Under the pieces are notes generated by a model. That model did not search any database, was not told the DNA's origin, and worked only from the letters and a program-made list of their open reading frames with translations. Shown here piece by piece: positions 50,035 to 58,770 of a DNA stretch of 64,000 nt (the first letter of the stretch is position 1; each line of letters begins with the position of its first letter). The stretch is from JACNJF01 sp050288105 (lineage in GTDB: Bacteria > Pseudomonadota > Gammaproteobacteria > GCA-001735895). The position numbers were made by a program, and so were the translations under genes. The stretch spans positions 62,001 through 126,000 of the forward strand of contig JBNKDE010000011.1 of the NCBI GenBank assembly GCA_050288105.1. Reading direction: 5' to 3'.

Positions 50035-50957
50035 TACTTCTTACCTGCCGGTGGGAAAAGACCCTGTGGTCTAAAGGCCAGTACGGCTGCCATCAGTATG
50101 TATACGAGCATTGCAGAGAGTGCTGGTGCTGCGGTTTCAGCATAGTTAACAGGCATTAACAGTTTAAGCAGAATGTCCAGATAGGATCGGCTAAGGGTAT
50201 CGATCAGGCCCAAAATCAGCGCGGCGTAAAAAGCACCCTTGATCGAACCTATACCACCAATAATGACGACCACAAATGCAATAATGATAATGTCATTCCC
50301 CATGCCGATACTGGCTTCTGTAATTGGGGCAATGAGCATACCCGCCAATCCAGCCATCGCTGCACCCAGCGCGAAAACAATCAGGAATAATCGGTTAATA
50401 TTGACACCCAGCGCCTCAACCATTGTGCGATTGGACGCCCCTGCTCTGATCAGCATGCCTAGACGCGTTTTAGATACCAGGAAATACAGCCCTGCAGCAA
50501 CCAGTAAACCAGAAAAAATAATTAACAGGCGGTAGCTAGGCAATTCAATTTCGCCGATAACAATCTGGCCGTTGAGTATATCGGGTAGTGGTATTGCCAT
50601 ACCTGAAGCACCCCAGAGCAGATGGATCAGTGTATCGAAAATCAGGATTAGCCCGAAGGTAACCAGTACATGATCAAGATGATCTGCCTGGTACAGCTTT
50701 CTTACTATCACCCACTCGATCAGGGCTCCCACTACGAACACACCAATTAAGCCGACCACGACACCGAGTAGAAATGAACCTGTATAAGCGACGATAGAGC
50801 CACAAAAGTAGGCTCCTATCATATAGAAGGATCCGTGCGAAAGATTGATAAAGTCCATGATGCCAAAAATCAGGGTTAAACCAGAAGCTAGCAAAAACAA
50901 TAGCAACCCGAGCTGTAGCCCATTCATCAACTGCGAGATGAGAAGATTCCAGTCCAT
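50034..50957 (-). CDS. livH: Branched-chain-type ABC permease LivH
   Basis: A 307-residue membrane subunit with eight helices. Typical LivH stretches are LASGLTLIFGIMDFINLSHGSFYMIGAY near 22-50, SKTRLGMLIRAGASNRTMVEALGVNINRLFLIVFALGAAMAGLAGMLIAPI and FVVVIIGGIGSIKGAFYAALILG. It is separated from livK by 76 bp containing a hairpin. Confidence 0.93.
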   Translation of the reverse strand: MDWNLLISQLMNGLQLGLLLFLLASGLTLIFGIMDFINLSHGSFYMIGAYFCGSIVAYTGSFLLGVVVGLIGVFVVGALIEWVIVRKLYQADHLDHVLVTFGLILIFDTLIHLLWGASGMAIPLPDILNGQIVIGEIELPSYRLLIIFSGLLVAAGLYFLVSKTRLGMLIRAGASNRTMVEALGVNINRLFLIVFALGAAMAGLAGMLIAPITEASIGMGNDIIIIAFVVVIIGGIGSIKGAFYAALILGLIDTLSRSYLDILLKLLMPVNYAETAAPALSAMLVYILMAAVLAFRPQGLFPPAGKK

Positions 50958-50987
50958 AATGCTTACCAGAGTATGAGTGTCTTAAAC

Positions 50988-51012
50988 AGTCCCGAGCCTT
51001 TGGCCCGGGACT
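50988..51012. other. Hairpin between livK and livH
   Basis: AGTCCCG (50988-50994) pairs with CGGGACT (51006-51012), with GGCC/AGCC-type inner pairs. On the minus strand it follows the livK stop and is followed by GTTTAAG. Such hairpins after a binding-protein gene usually raise its mRNA over the permease message by partial termination or 3'-end protection. Confidence 0.6.
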
Positions 51013-51033
51013 GGATTGGAGAGAGTTAACTTT

Positions 51034-52224
51034 TTATTTCAATTTGCATTGAGAAGCGTAAGGATCCTGATGGTTGGTATAAACTGTCTTGACAATTTTT
51101 GTGGTCCAGCGACCTTCAGCATCAGCAACCACTTCACGCAGATAGAAGTTCTGAATAGGCATGTGGTTATTGCCATAAGTGTAGCTGCCACGAACTGAAT
51201 CGAAATTCGCTGCTTTCAGAGCCTTACGAATCGCATTCTTATCCTTCAGGTTACCGCCTACTGCTTCAACAGCTGATTTAATCAGCATAATCGCATCATA
51301 AGATTGAGCACCATAGAATGAAGGATACTTGTTGTATTTTTTCAGGTAATCACCAACGAAACGTTTGTTAGCGGCATTATCCATATCAGGAGACCATTCC
51401 TGCGTATTCTTTGAACCCAGCACGCCTTCCAGGCCCGCGCTTTGCAATTTAGGCAGTGCGATCGCATCTACAGTGAAAACTGAGTACAGAGGCATTTCAT
51501 CCTGCAAACCAGCCTGCTGGTATTGCTTGATAAACGCACCACCGGCTTTACCAGGATAGAAAACGAAGATCGCTTCGGCACCTGACGCTTTGGCTTTGGC
51601 CAGTTCAGCAGAAAAATCAAGCTGTGCGTCGGCACCCCATTTGGTGAGATCCTTTCCGACTACCTTGCCTTTAAATACATTTTCCACACCTGCGGTCATA
51701 TCCTTACCCGCTGCATAGTTAGGCGCCATAATGTATAACGATTTAACGCCCTGCTGGTTCAGGTATTCACCCAGAGCCATTGGCGTCTGATCGTTCTGCC
51801 ATGAGGTGGAGAAGAAGTTTTTGTCGCAGCGCTTGCCTGCAACCTGTGATGGGCCCGCATTTGCACTGATCAGAAATTTATCAGCTCTGGTTACTGAGTT
51901 GATAGATGCCAGTAGTACGTGTGACCAGATATAACCGGCAACAAAATCGACATCGTCCTGTTTAACCAGCTTGTCGGTCTTCTGTTTACCTACATCGGGT
52001 TTGAAGCCATCGTCTTCCATGATCAATTCAACATCCAGATTCCCCATTTTATGGCCGATATGCTCCAGGGCAAGTTCAACTGAATTTTTCATATCTTCAC
52101 CGATCACACCAGCGGGTGTGGTGAGTGTCGTGACAAATCCAATTTTGACGCTATCGGCCTGTGCAATACCAGTCGTAGTCAAGGCTGCTGCGATCATCGC
52201 AGACTGAATCATTTTAGAAAACAT
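51034..52224 (-). CDS. livK: Branched-chain-type ABC substrate-binding protein LivK
   Basis: A 396-residue periplasmic receptor. Signal peptide MFSKMIQSAMIAAALTTTGIAQA precedes ADSVKIGFVTTLTTPAGVIGEDMKNSVELAL, the usual type-I periplasmic fold opening. Later landmarks include DFVAGYIWSHVLLASINSVTRA, LISANAGPSQVAGKRCDKNFFSTSW and GAQSYDAIMLIKSAVEAVGG. Many homologues bind aromatic acids rather than leucine; the position between paa and box supports that but does not prove it. A 15-bp palindrome lies 17 nt upstream of its ATG. Confidence 0.9.
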   Translation of the reverse strand: MFSKMIQSAMIAAALTTTGIAQADSVKIGFVTTLTTPAGVIGEDMKNSVELALEHIGHKMGNLDVELIMEDDGFKPDVGKQKTDKLVKQDDVDFVAGYIWSHVLLASINSVTRADKFLISANAGPSQVAGKRCDKNFFSTSWQNDQTPMALGEYLNQQGVKSLYIMAPNYAAGKDMTAGVENVFKGKVVGKDLTKWGADAQLDFSAELAKAKASGAEAIFVFYPGKAGGAFIKQYQQAGLQDEMPLYSVFTVDAIALPKLQSAGLEGVLGSKNTQEWSPDMDNAANKRFVGDYLKKYNKYPSFYGAQSYDAIMLIKSAVEAVGGNLKDKNAIRKALKAANFDSVRGSYTYGNNHMPIQNFYLREVVADAEGRWTTKIVKTVYTNHQDPYASQCKLK

Positions 52225-52241
52225 CTCTCATCCTCGTGCAG

Positions 52242-52256
52242 GTTATTATTAATAAC
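52242..52256. promoter_or_regulatory. Perfect palindrome GTTATTATTAATAAC before livK
   Basis: A 7+1+7 palindrome in the livK leader, very close to the ribosome site (GCACGAGGATGAG follows). It may be an operator that blocks livKHMGF transcription. No regulator gene is adjacent. Confidence 0.45.
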
Positions 52257-52390
52257 AGATAACAATGCGTTACCATTTTTTGTAATTTTCTTACTTTTTA
52301 ATTTCAGAGCTTCAATACTGCCATTAACCGTTACGCTCTACAAATTTTGTCTGAACTCTGTGGCTTTGCTGAACCTTCCTGTGAGCAGCT

Positions 52391-52684
52391 ATGCACTATC
52401 ATTGCATGAATTATTGTGCACATAAAATCGATGTTAATCTGTGCAAAAAATCCTGTCAAGCACTATATTGCATGTTTGGTCCGCGTAATTCCTGCCAACT
52501 GAAATGGGGCAGCAAATCAATCTCAGATGAGATTTTTGATGAATACGATGTGATTGGAATTTATGAATTTCAGATTATTAATACGCTGTGTTGCGAGCTT
52601 AATCTAGCGTTAGAAACGATTCAACATGCTAACGACATTTATCGCTATCTAAAAACTCCAAAGTATTATGTTTCGCATTCATAA
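52391..52684 (+). CDS. Hypothetical Cys-rich protein (97 aa)
   Basis: An open frame between livK and the MFS gene that starts ATGCACTATCATTGC. The N-terminal 35 residues have seven cysteines and several histidines (MHYHCMNYCAHKIDVNLC, then KKSCQALYCMFGPRNSC); the rest is acidic and helical (SDEIFDEYDVIGIYEF). I recognise no family and see no clear ribosome site. It may be a small metal-binding protein or a chance frame. The surrounding 52225-52390 and 52685-52953 hold nothing else I can name. Confidence 0.35.
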   Translation: MHYHCMNYCAHKIDVNLCKKSCQALYCMFGPRNSCQLKWGSKSISDEIFDEYDVIGIYEFQIINTLCCELNLALETIQHANDIYRYLKTPKYYVSHS

Positions 52685-52953
52685 CCTGAGTTTATACATA
52701 GTAAGATGAATCAGTGCTTAACCAGAAAGCAATTCTCGGAGGTTCTTGCATCAACTTCAATCATCCAGAATACATAAAGAGTCATAATATTTGCAGAGCC
52801 TGATTGCGCGCTATGAAAAATTATTGCTACACTCGCCAAAGCTAAAAAGAACAGCAGTAAACATGTAGTCGCCTGACTCTGGATACCAGTATCTCTGTAT
52901 GAAAAGTGATTTTGCATTGGATATTCTGCAGCAAACCTGGAAACCATTCCTTT

Positions 52954-54135
52954 ATGAAAAAAACACTCTGGTCCAATGTCTGGATCGCCTTTTTTGCCGG
53001 CTGTATCGCGGCATTCCAGATCGGTAAGGCATTTGCCTCACTGGCTCTTATTATTGATGAACTTGGCCTGAGCCTGGTTCAGGCCGGCTCTCTACTATCC
53101 CTGTTTACACTTATCGCTGCACTCGCTGGTGCAGGCTTTGGTTTGCTGGCAGATCGAGTTGGTCATTTGAATATGGCGCTGAGTGGACTGGCAATCTCAG
53201 CCATCGGTTCATTTCTGGGAGCAGGCGCTGACGGTATTAACTTTCTGATGCTTTCTCGTTTAGTGGAAGGCTTTGGATTTATTATTTCCATCGTCGCTCT
53301 GCCCTCTTTAATCAGTCGTTCAGCAAGTGATAAAGACCGCCCAATGGTGATGGGATTGTGGGGTGCGTTTATGCCGACGGGTATCGGTCTTTCGATGTTA
53401 ATCACGCCAGTGTTGCTAGAGTGGCACGGCTGGCGCGGCCTGTGGAATGACATTGGTTTTATCATGCTGGTCTGGGCCTGTATCTTGTTTTTCGCATTTC
53501 GAAGCCATAGAAAAAAGCATGCCGCACCAGCGAACTCACTCAATTTCATCAATAGTATTCTTCGCCTGGGTCCACTGCTGGTAGTCGCTGGTTTTATCTG
53601 TTATTCCACACTGTATCAGTCGCTTACCGCATTTTTACCTACCATGCTGGTTCAGGATTATGCCGTTGAACTTGAAATGGCTGCACACTTTGGTGCAATC
53701 GTTGTGGTCGGAAATATCATTGGCAATCTGTCAGCAGGCTGGTTGATCGGCAGAGGCGTGCCTCCATGGAAGGTAGTGACACTGGCTTTTTGTGCCATGC
53801 TCGTCTGTGCCAGCCTGGTATTTGCGACATTCACCGAACCTGTTATCAAGGTTATCGCTGGTTTCCTGTTTTCAGCTTTTGGCGGTTTATTTCCTGGAAC
53901 TGCTTTTGTACTCGCATCACGTTTCTCGCCCAGCCCATCACATATGGCGCTGATGACCGGATTGATTTTGCAGGGCGCAGGTATCGGTCAAACAATGGGC
54001 CCCATGATGGTCAGTTCGGTAGTTGAATATAATGATAACTGGAATTACGCCATACTGGTTGTTGCCCTGATGTCTATCATTGGCCTCACCTGCGCCTGGC
54101 AGTTGAGTAAGACAAAAGAAGCTTTAAGCACTTAG
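52954..54135 (+). CDS. MFS transporter
   Basis: A 393-residue twelve-helix major facilitator, cyanate/aromatic-like by pattern. Signatures are SLFTLIAALAGAGFGLLADRVGHLNMALSG (helix 2-3 loop with DRVGH), LSRLVEGFGFIISIVALPSLISRSA and GLWGAFMPTGIGLSMLITPVLLEWHGWRGLW. I prefer the ATG at 52954 (MKKTLWSNVW) to a GTG 48 nt earlier. Its TAG stop is followed at once, in the same frame, by the Nudix-MBL reading frame. The substrate is unknown. Confidence 0.85.
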   Translation: MKKTLWSNVWIAFFAGCIAAFQIGKAFASLALIIDELGLSLVQAGSLLSLFTLIAALAGAGFGLLADRVGHLNMALSGLAISAIGSFLGAGADGINFLMLSRLVEGFGFIISIVALPSLISRSASDKDRPMVMGLWGAFMPTGIGLSMLITPVLLEWHGWRGLWNDIGFIMLVWACILFFAFRSHRKKHAAPANSLNFINSILRLGPLLVVAGFICYSTLYQSLTAFLPTMLVQDYAVELEMAAHFGAIVVVGNIIGNLSAGWLIGRGVPPWKVVTLAFCAMLVCASLVFATFTEPVIKVIAGFLFSAFGGLFPGTAFVLASRFSPSPSHMALMTGLILQGAGIGQTMGPMMVSSVVEYNDNWNYAILVVALMSIIGLTCAWQLSKTKEALST

Positions 54136-55635
54136 AAAACTAGTAGGACAGTCACAATCCAGACCTTTAAATACTCAGCAACCATCATACTCTCTCGTGG
54201 ACCAGACGACGATCCCGAGGTTTACCTTGCTCGCCGTGCGCCAGAGATTAAATTCTTCGGAGATTTCTGGGTATTTCCAGGGGGTAATGTCAGCGAGGCT
54301 GACTATCATCACGAAGATGATGATCTGACACAGGTTTTTGCGCGCTGTGCCATTCGCGAAGCATTTGAAGAATGTAATATTCTATCCGCGACATTAGGCA
54401 AAACTTTTAGCACTGAAGAAAAGCAAAGCCTGAAAAACACCCTGACTCAATCACCTGAACACTGGAAATCGTTCATCGCAGGCTTTGATCAAAGCTTCAG
54501 TCATTTAACTCCGGTATTTCGAATCTGTACTCCGCCCTTTTCGCCATTGCGATACGACACACAATTTATACATGCGCGCGCGTACGATGATGAAGTACCT
54601 TCGATTGATAACTATGAATTAGTTGAGGACTGCTTTATCAAACCGGCAGCGGCAATCGATGCATGGCAAAAAGGTGAAATGAAAATTGCGCCACCAGTTT
54701 TGCATCTATTACAGCTACTGGATGAAAAAAAGTTAGCTGGCTTCTATGCGCTTGCTGCATCGGCTAGTGAAGCATTGCAACAGGGGGATTTGCATCAGAT
54801 GTGTTTTTCACCCGGGGTATTCTTAGCGCCACTGAAAACCGACACTATTCCACCGGCAACCACCACCAATACGCTAATAGTTGGTACGCAGCGTCTTTAT
54901 ATTATTGATCCAGCCACTCCTGATGAGCAAGAACAGCAACGCCTTTTTAAACAGCTTGATCAAATGCTTGATAGAGGAAGCAAGCTTGAGGCAATCCTCC
55001 TCACACATCATCACCCCGATCATATCGGCGCTGTCAATCAGCTGAGCCAGCGCTATCAATTACCGGTTAGAGCACATGAATTGTGTTACCCCAGAATACC
55101 GGCAGGGTTTATTAAAGGGGCCTCACTAAAGGATGGTGATAGCCTTGAACTGGGAACCACACCCGATGGCACACAAGGCTGGCATCTGCGCGTATTACAC
55201 ACGCCTGGGCATGCTGTAGACCATTTATGTTTTATCGACAACCGCTATCGATCTGCCATAGTGGGCGATATGTTATCAACGGTTTCAACCATATTGATCA
55301 ACCCGCCTGAAGGTCATATGCATACCTATCTGGACAGTTTACAGAGGTTGTTAGACTGCCAGATTCAGGTACTCTACCCTGCACATGGCCCTGCAAAATC
55401 CGATGGGGCGAGTTTAATTAGATATTATCTCAGACATCGCGCCGAGCGCGAACAGGCAACGCTGGCCGCGTTAAGTGACACCCCACAACAACTGGAGGCG
55501 CTGGTGCCACGGGTATATTCAGATATACCCCGGTCGGTATATCCAATAGCACAACGTTCGCTGCTTGCTGAGCTAATTAAACTGGAAGAAGATGAACGCT
55601 GTTGCCATAATGAATATGGATGGTTACTTGTTTAA
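54136..55635 (+). CDS. Nudix-MBL fusion hydrolase without a standard start codon
   Basis: The open frame follows the MFS TAG in the same frame. It encodes about 490 residues: an N-terminal Nudix domain (FKYSATIILSRG, FWVFPGGNVSEADY, and the Nudix box end AIREAFEECNIL with N for the usual G), a linker, and an MBL domain with the full metal motif LTHHHPDHIGA, then LHTPGHAVDHL, IVGDML and YPAHGPAKS. Such fusions are related to the LACTB2 group. No ATG, GTG or TTG occurs before the Nudix domain. The most plausible start is ATC at 54157 (would read M-QTFKYSAT), 9 nt after AGGA. A later TTG at 54547 would lose the whole Nudix part. Confidence 0.75.
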   Translation, partial: KTSRTVTIQTFKYSATIILSRGPDDDPEVYLARRAPEIKFFGDFWVFPGGNVSEADYHHEDDDLTQVFARCAIREAFEECNILSATLGKTFSTEEKQSLKNTLTQSPEHWKSFIAGFDQSFSHLTPVFRICTPPFSPLRYDTQFIHARAYDDEVPSIDNYELVEDCFIKPAAAIDAWQKGEMKIAPPVLHLLQLLDEKKLAGFYALAASASEALQQGDLHQMCFSPGVFLAPLKTDTIPPATTTNTLIVGTQRLYIIDPATPDEQEQQRLFKQLDQMLDRGSKLEAILLTHHHPDHIGAVNQLSQRYQLPVRAHELCYPRIPAGFIKGASLKDGDSLELGTTPDGTQGWHLRVLHTPGHAVDHLCFIDNRYRSAIVGDMLSTVSTILINPPEGHMHTYLDSLQRLLDCQIQVLYPAHGPAKSDGASLIRYYLRHRAEREQATLAALSDTPQQLEALVPRVYSDIPRSVYPIAQRSLLAELIKLEEDERCCHNEYGWLLV

Positions 55636-55789
55636 TCATCTATTGAATAGGTTTATGGATTTACACATCAAGGCCTGCTGGCTAATCAGGTTAGCAGGTG
55701 TCTGCCTGAGTAGATTTAACTGAAACGTTTAGCCTGTAATATATTGAGATAAACTATTATCGGTTAACAAATTGAGGATAAGGATAACT

Positions 55790-56386
55790 ATGGACTATAC
55801 ACTGATTATTTTTCTCATCATCATTGCATTAATCATTTTCTACATCATCAGTATTTTCAACGGACTGGTTTTGCTTAAAAATCGCTATCTCAATGCTTTC
55901 TCACAAATTGAGGTGCAGTTGAAACGCCGATATGACCTGATACCCAACCTGGTGGAAACAGCTAAGGGATATATTAAGCACGAAAGAGAAACTCTTGAAG
56001 CGGTGATACAGGCTCGAAATACGGCGACAGGCACTCTTCAAAAAGCAGCTGCTGATCCTGCTAATGCCAAGGCGATTGGCGAGTTAATTAATGCTGAATC
56101 AAAATTGGCAGGGGCACTGGGTAATTTTAATGTGTTAATGGAAGCCTACCCTGACCTCAAGGCCAGTGAAAATATGATGCAGTTAAATGAAGAACTGGTT
56201 TCTACAGAAAATAGAATTTCGTTCGCTAGACAGGCGTTTAATGATCAGGTTATGGAATATAACGCATACCGCCAATCATTCCCCCAAACGATATTTGCCA
56301 GTACATTTGGACATCCCAAAGATGCTGTTTTACTCAAGTTTAAAGATAGTTCTGAGATACAGTCGGCACCTAAAGTTTCGTTCTAA
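55790..56386 (+). CDS. lemA: LemA-family membrane protein
   Basis: A 198-residue protein with one N-terminal membrane helix (MDYTLIIFLIIIALIIFYIISIFNGLVLLKN) and a long alpha-helical outer domain (NAFSQIEVQLKRRYDLIPNLVETAKGYIKHERETLEAVIQAR, ENRISFARQAFNDQVMEYNAYRQSFP). The RRYDLIPNLVETAKGY stretch is the LemA hallmark. It lies 15 bp before the M48 gene, a widespread pairing. The exact function is unknown; links to envelope stress are reported. Confidence 0.92.
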   Translation: MDYTLIIFLIIIALIIFYIISIFNGLVLLKNRYLNAFSQIEVQLKRRYDLIPNLVETAKGYIKHERETLEAVIQARNTATGTLQKAAADPANAKAIGELINAESKLAGALGNFNVLMEAYPDLKASENMMQLNEELVSTENRISFARQAFNDQVMEYNAYRQSFPQTIFASTFGHPKDAVLLKFKDSSEIQSAPKVSF

Positions 56387-56401
56387 AACCCTTACGCAGC
56401 A

Positions 56402-57418
56402 ATGAACTTTTTTGAGTCTCAGGCGAAGGCACGCCGCAACACCTTTCAACTGGTGTTTCTTTTTTTGCTTGCTGTTTTCAGTATTATTATTTTGACTAAC
56501 CTGATTGTTATGGCCTTTCTCGGCTTTTTTAAGAATCCGGCAATCAAGGATCTGAACTCCCTGCTGCAATATATGGACTGGTGGCGTTTTGGTATGGTCG
56601 GATTATGTGTATGGGTAGTTGTGCTGGCAGGTAGCCTGAGCAAAATACTGGCCCTCTCTGGAGGGGGTAAGGTCATTGCAGAAGCGATGGGTGGGCAACT
56701 GGTAATACGTAACACGCGAGATTTAAAACAGCTTCGCCTGCTTAACATTGTGGAGGAAATGGCGATCGCCTCAGGAACAGCCGTACCGCCGGTATATATC
56801 ATGCAACAGGAACGCGCCATGAATGCTTTTGCTGCAGGATATTCAACGCGTGATGCGGTGATCAGTGTAACTCAGGGGTTGCTTGATCACTTAAATCGCG
56901 AGCAGCTACAGGGCGTTATTGCACACGAATTCAGCCATATTTTCAATGGTGATATGAGGCTCAATATTCAGTTAACGGGCACTTTGAATGGTATTCTAAT
57001 TATTGGCATGATTGGATATGAGATGATGAGCCTGCCTTTCAGGGGATCCCGGCATCGGGGACGCAGTAGTGGAAGTGGTGATGCCAAATTATTATTTTTT
57101 CTGGTTAGCGCTGGCTTGAGCCTTATGATTGTTGGTTACACTGGGACCTTTTTTGGCAATATGATTAAAGCTGCAGTTAGTCGTCAACGTGAATATTTGG
57201 CTGATGCTTCCGCTGTTCAATATACACGTAACCCTCAGGGGCTTGCGGGTGCATTAAAAAGGATTGGGGGGTTAACATCGGGATCGCGACTGCAAGCCCC
57301 ACAAGCCGTCGAAATCAGTCACGCTTTTTTTGCGCAGGGTGTTTCAGGAATGATGCAGTCACTGTTTGCTACACATCCACCGCTGGTTAGGCGTATTCGC
57401 CGCTTAGACCCGTACTAG
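56402..57418 (+). CDS. M48-family membrane metalloprotease (peptidase part, ends at amber)
   Basis: The first 338 residues form a complete HtpX/M48 peptidase. Two N-terminal membrane helices (about 15-45 and 60-80) are followed by the zinc site GVIAHEFSHIFNGDMRLN (HExxH near residue 180) and QREYLADASAVQYTRNPQGLAGALKRIGG (third ligand Glu). It stops with TAG right after RRIRRLDPY. In the long form of this family the chain continues at this point with an aromatic residue and an NG/DG-x-F motif. Here NGHFYS follows in frame after the TAG. It is a LemA partner and probably processes envelope proteins. Confidence 0.88.
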   Translation: MNFFESQAKARRNTFQLVFLFLLAVFSIIILTNLIVMAFLGFFKNPAIKDLNSLLQYMDWWRFGMVGLCVWVVVLAGSLSKILALSGGGKVIAEAMGGQLVIRNTRDLKQLRLLNIVEEMAIASGTAVPPVYIMQQERAMNAFAAGYSTRDAVISVTQGLLDHLNREQLQGVIAHEFSHIFNGDMRLNIQLTGTLNGILIIGMIGYEMMSLPFRGSRHRGRSSGSGDAKLLFFLVSAGLSLMIVGYTGTFFGNMIKAAVSRQREYLADASAVQYTRNPQGLAGALKRIGGLTSGSRLQAPQAVEISHAFFAQGVSGMMQSLFATHPPLVRRIRRLDPY

Positions 57419-58345
57419 AATGGGCACTTTTATTCCAAAGATAAGCCGGACAATGACATTAATCAAAACGACCATGCTCAGTCTATATCATCCATAAGCA
57501 GTGGCACGTCTACCCAAGCTGATTCGTCTAATAATATTGAACAATTCATTTCGGCTTCTGGCCAACTCACACAGCAGGCAGTAGAACAAGCACGTGAGCT
57601 GATTGCAGCAATGCCCCCTATTATTCGGCAATCTGCTTCTGAACCCTATTCAGCTAGAGCTGTGATTTATGCACTGCTATTAGATGGAGATTACCAGGTT
57701 CGAGTAAAGCAGCTGGAACATTTGCAATACCATGCTGACAGAGATATTTATCTTTTGACACAAAAGATAATGAACGAAATAAATGCTGTAGATATCAGAT
57801 TGCGGCTGCCGTTATTAGACCTCAGTATCCCTGTACTAAAACAGCTTTCCAACAAGCAATATCAGTCATTTAGAGAGAATGTTATCGCACTAATGAATGC
57901 TGATGGCAAAGTAGACCTGATGGAATGGACACTTCAAAAAATATTATTAAACCATCTGGATCAGCACTTTTATAATTTCCCTAAACGGAAAACTCAAAAT
58001 AAAAACTTAAAACAGTTGCAGGCCGAGATAGCAGTTGTATTGTCATTAATGGCGATCGCCGGACATACAGAAATTGAACAGGCTAGATTTGCATTTAACG
58101 CAGCTATGTCTCATCTCCGACTTAACGAACCTGAACTACTGGAGCAAAAAAGAATTAAGGTAAAAGAAATTGATGAAGCGCTTAATAGTTTACAGACGAT
58201 GCAGTTTATGGATAGAGTGACTTTACTTGAAGCTTGCATACTCTGCATCGAATACGATAAAACCACTTCAGTAAAAGAAATAGAAATTATGAGGGCTTTT
58301 TCATCGGCTATCGATTGCCCAATCCCTCTGGTTATTCAAACTTAG
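57419..58345 (+). pseudogene. C-terminal part of the M48 protein, downstream of an in-frame amber codon
   Basis: This open frame continues the M48 frame after TAG (57416-57418) for 308 residues with no start codon near its beginning. It holds a Ser/Asn/Gln-rich linker, then an all-helical domain (LIAAMPPIIRQSASEPYSARAVIYALLLD onward, ALMNADGKVDLMEWTLQKIL, and a closing TTSVKEIEIMRAFSSAIDCPIP). The helical domain resembles a tellurite-resistance-type bundle. It is normally the C-terminal domain of the same polypeptide. A start at the internal ATG 57611 would give 244 residues but no obvious ribosome site. Nonsense mutation, sequencing error or readthrough are the options. Confidence 0.75.
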
Positions 58346-58382
58346 TCGCTACTACGCAGCATTACTTATCGCTACGCATCAC

Positions 58383-58622
58383 TCAGGTAAATGCATTAAA
58401 AGCAATAATGGTATGGGTATCACGAATCCCTGGGATGCTATGAATCTGAGTTTCAACATAGCGCCCGATATCTTCAGACTTGTCCAGGTAACATTTCGCC
58501 ATCAGATCGTACTGTCCTGAAATCGAAAAAACTTCAGAAACACTGTCGCGTTCGATGAGTTCCGCGGCAACGTCATAGGCCTTGCCCAACTCACATTTTA
58601 ACTGTACGAATATGGCTTGCAT
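58383..58622 (-). CDS. Stand-alone Lrp/AsnC ligand-binding (RAM) domain protein
   Basis: A 79-residue protein equal to the C-terminal effector domain of Lrp/AsnC regulators without the DNA-binding half (MQAIFVQLKCELGKAYDVAAELI, SEVFSISGQYDLMAKCYLDKSEDIGRYV, IPGIRDTHTIIAFNAF). Such proteins can form dimers with full-length regulators or bind small ligands. It lies 148 bp downstream of boxR on the same strand. A link to that operon is possible but unproven. Confidence 0.85.
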   Translation of the reverse strand: MQAIFVQLKCELGKAYDVAAELIERDSVSEVFSISGQYDLMAKCYLDKSEDIGRYVETQIHSIPGIRDTHTIIAFNAFT

Positions 58623-58770
58623 CTAGCTTTCCTGAAATAAAAATAACAACGCAATCAGTATAAACCAACCGCAGTTAGGGTCAATCCGTAGCTGTTGCTC
58701 TTTCCTTGCCTGTATCCCACTCGGGCTTTAGTCTGCTCAATTTAATTGCTGGAACATAAACCTGCTATAT

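Noticed and set aside
52891..53030. 44-codon frame ATGAAAAGTGATTTT overlapping the MFS start
   Set aside because: It runs out of frame into the MFS gene, has no recognisable product and no clear ribosome site.
54133..57418. TAG recoded as an amino acid throughout the genome
   Set aside because: TAG ends several well-defined genes at the expected length (for example paaZ, the GNAT gene, the CPBP gene, boxC), so a general code change is not supported; two in-frame ambers are better seen as local events.
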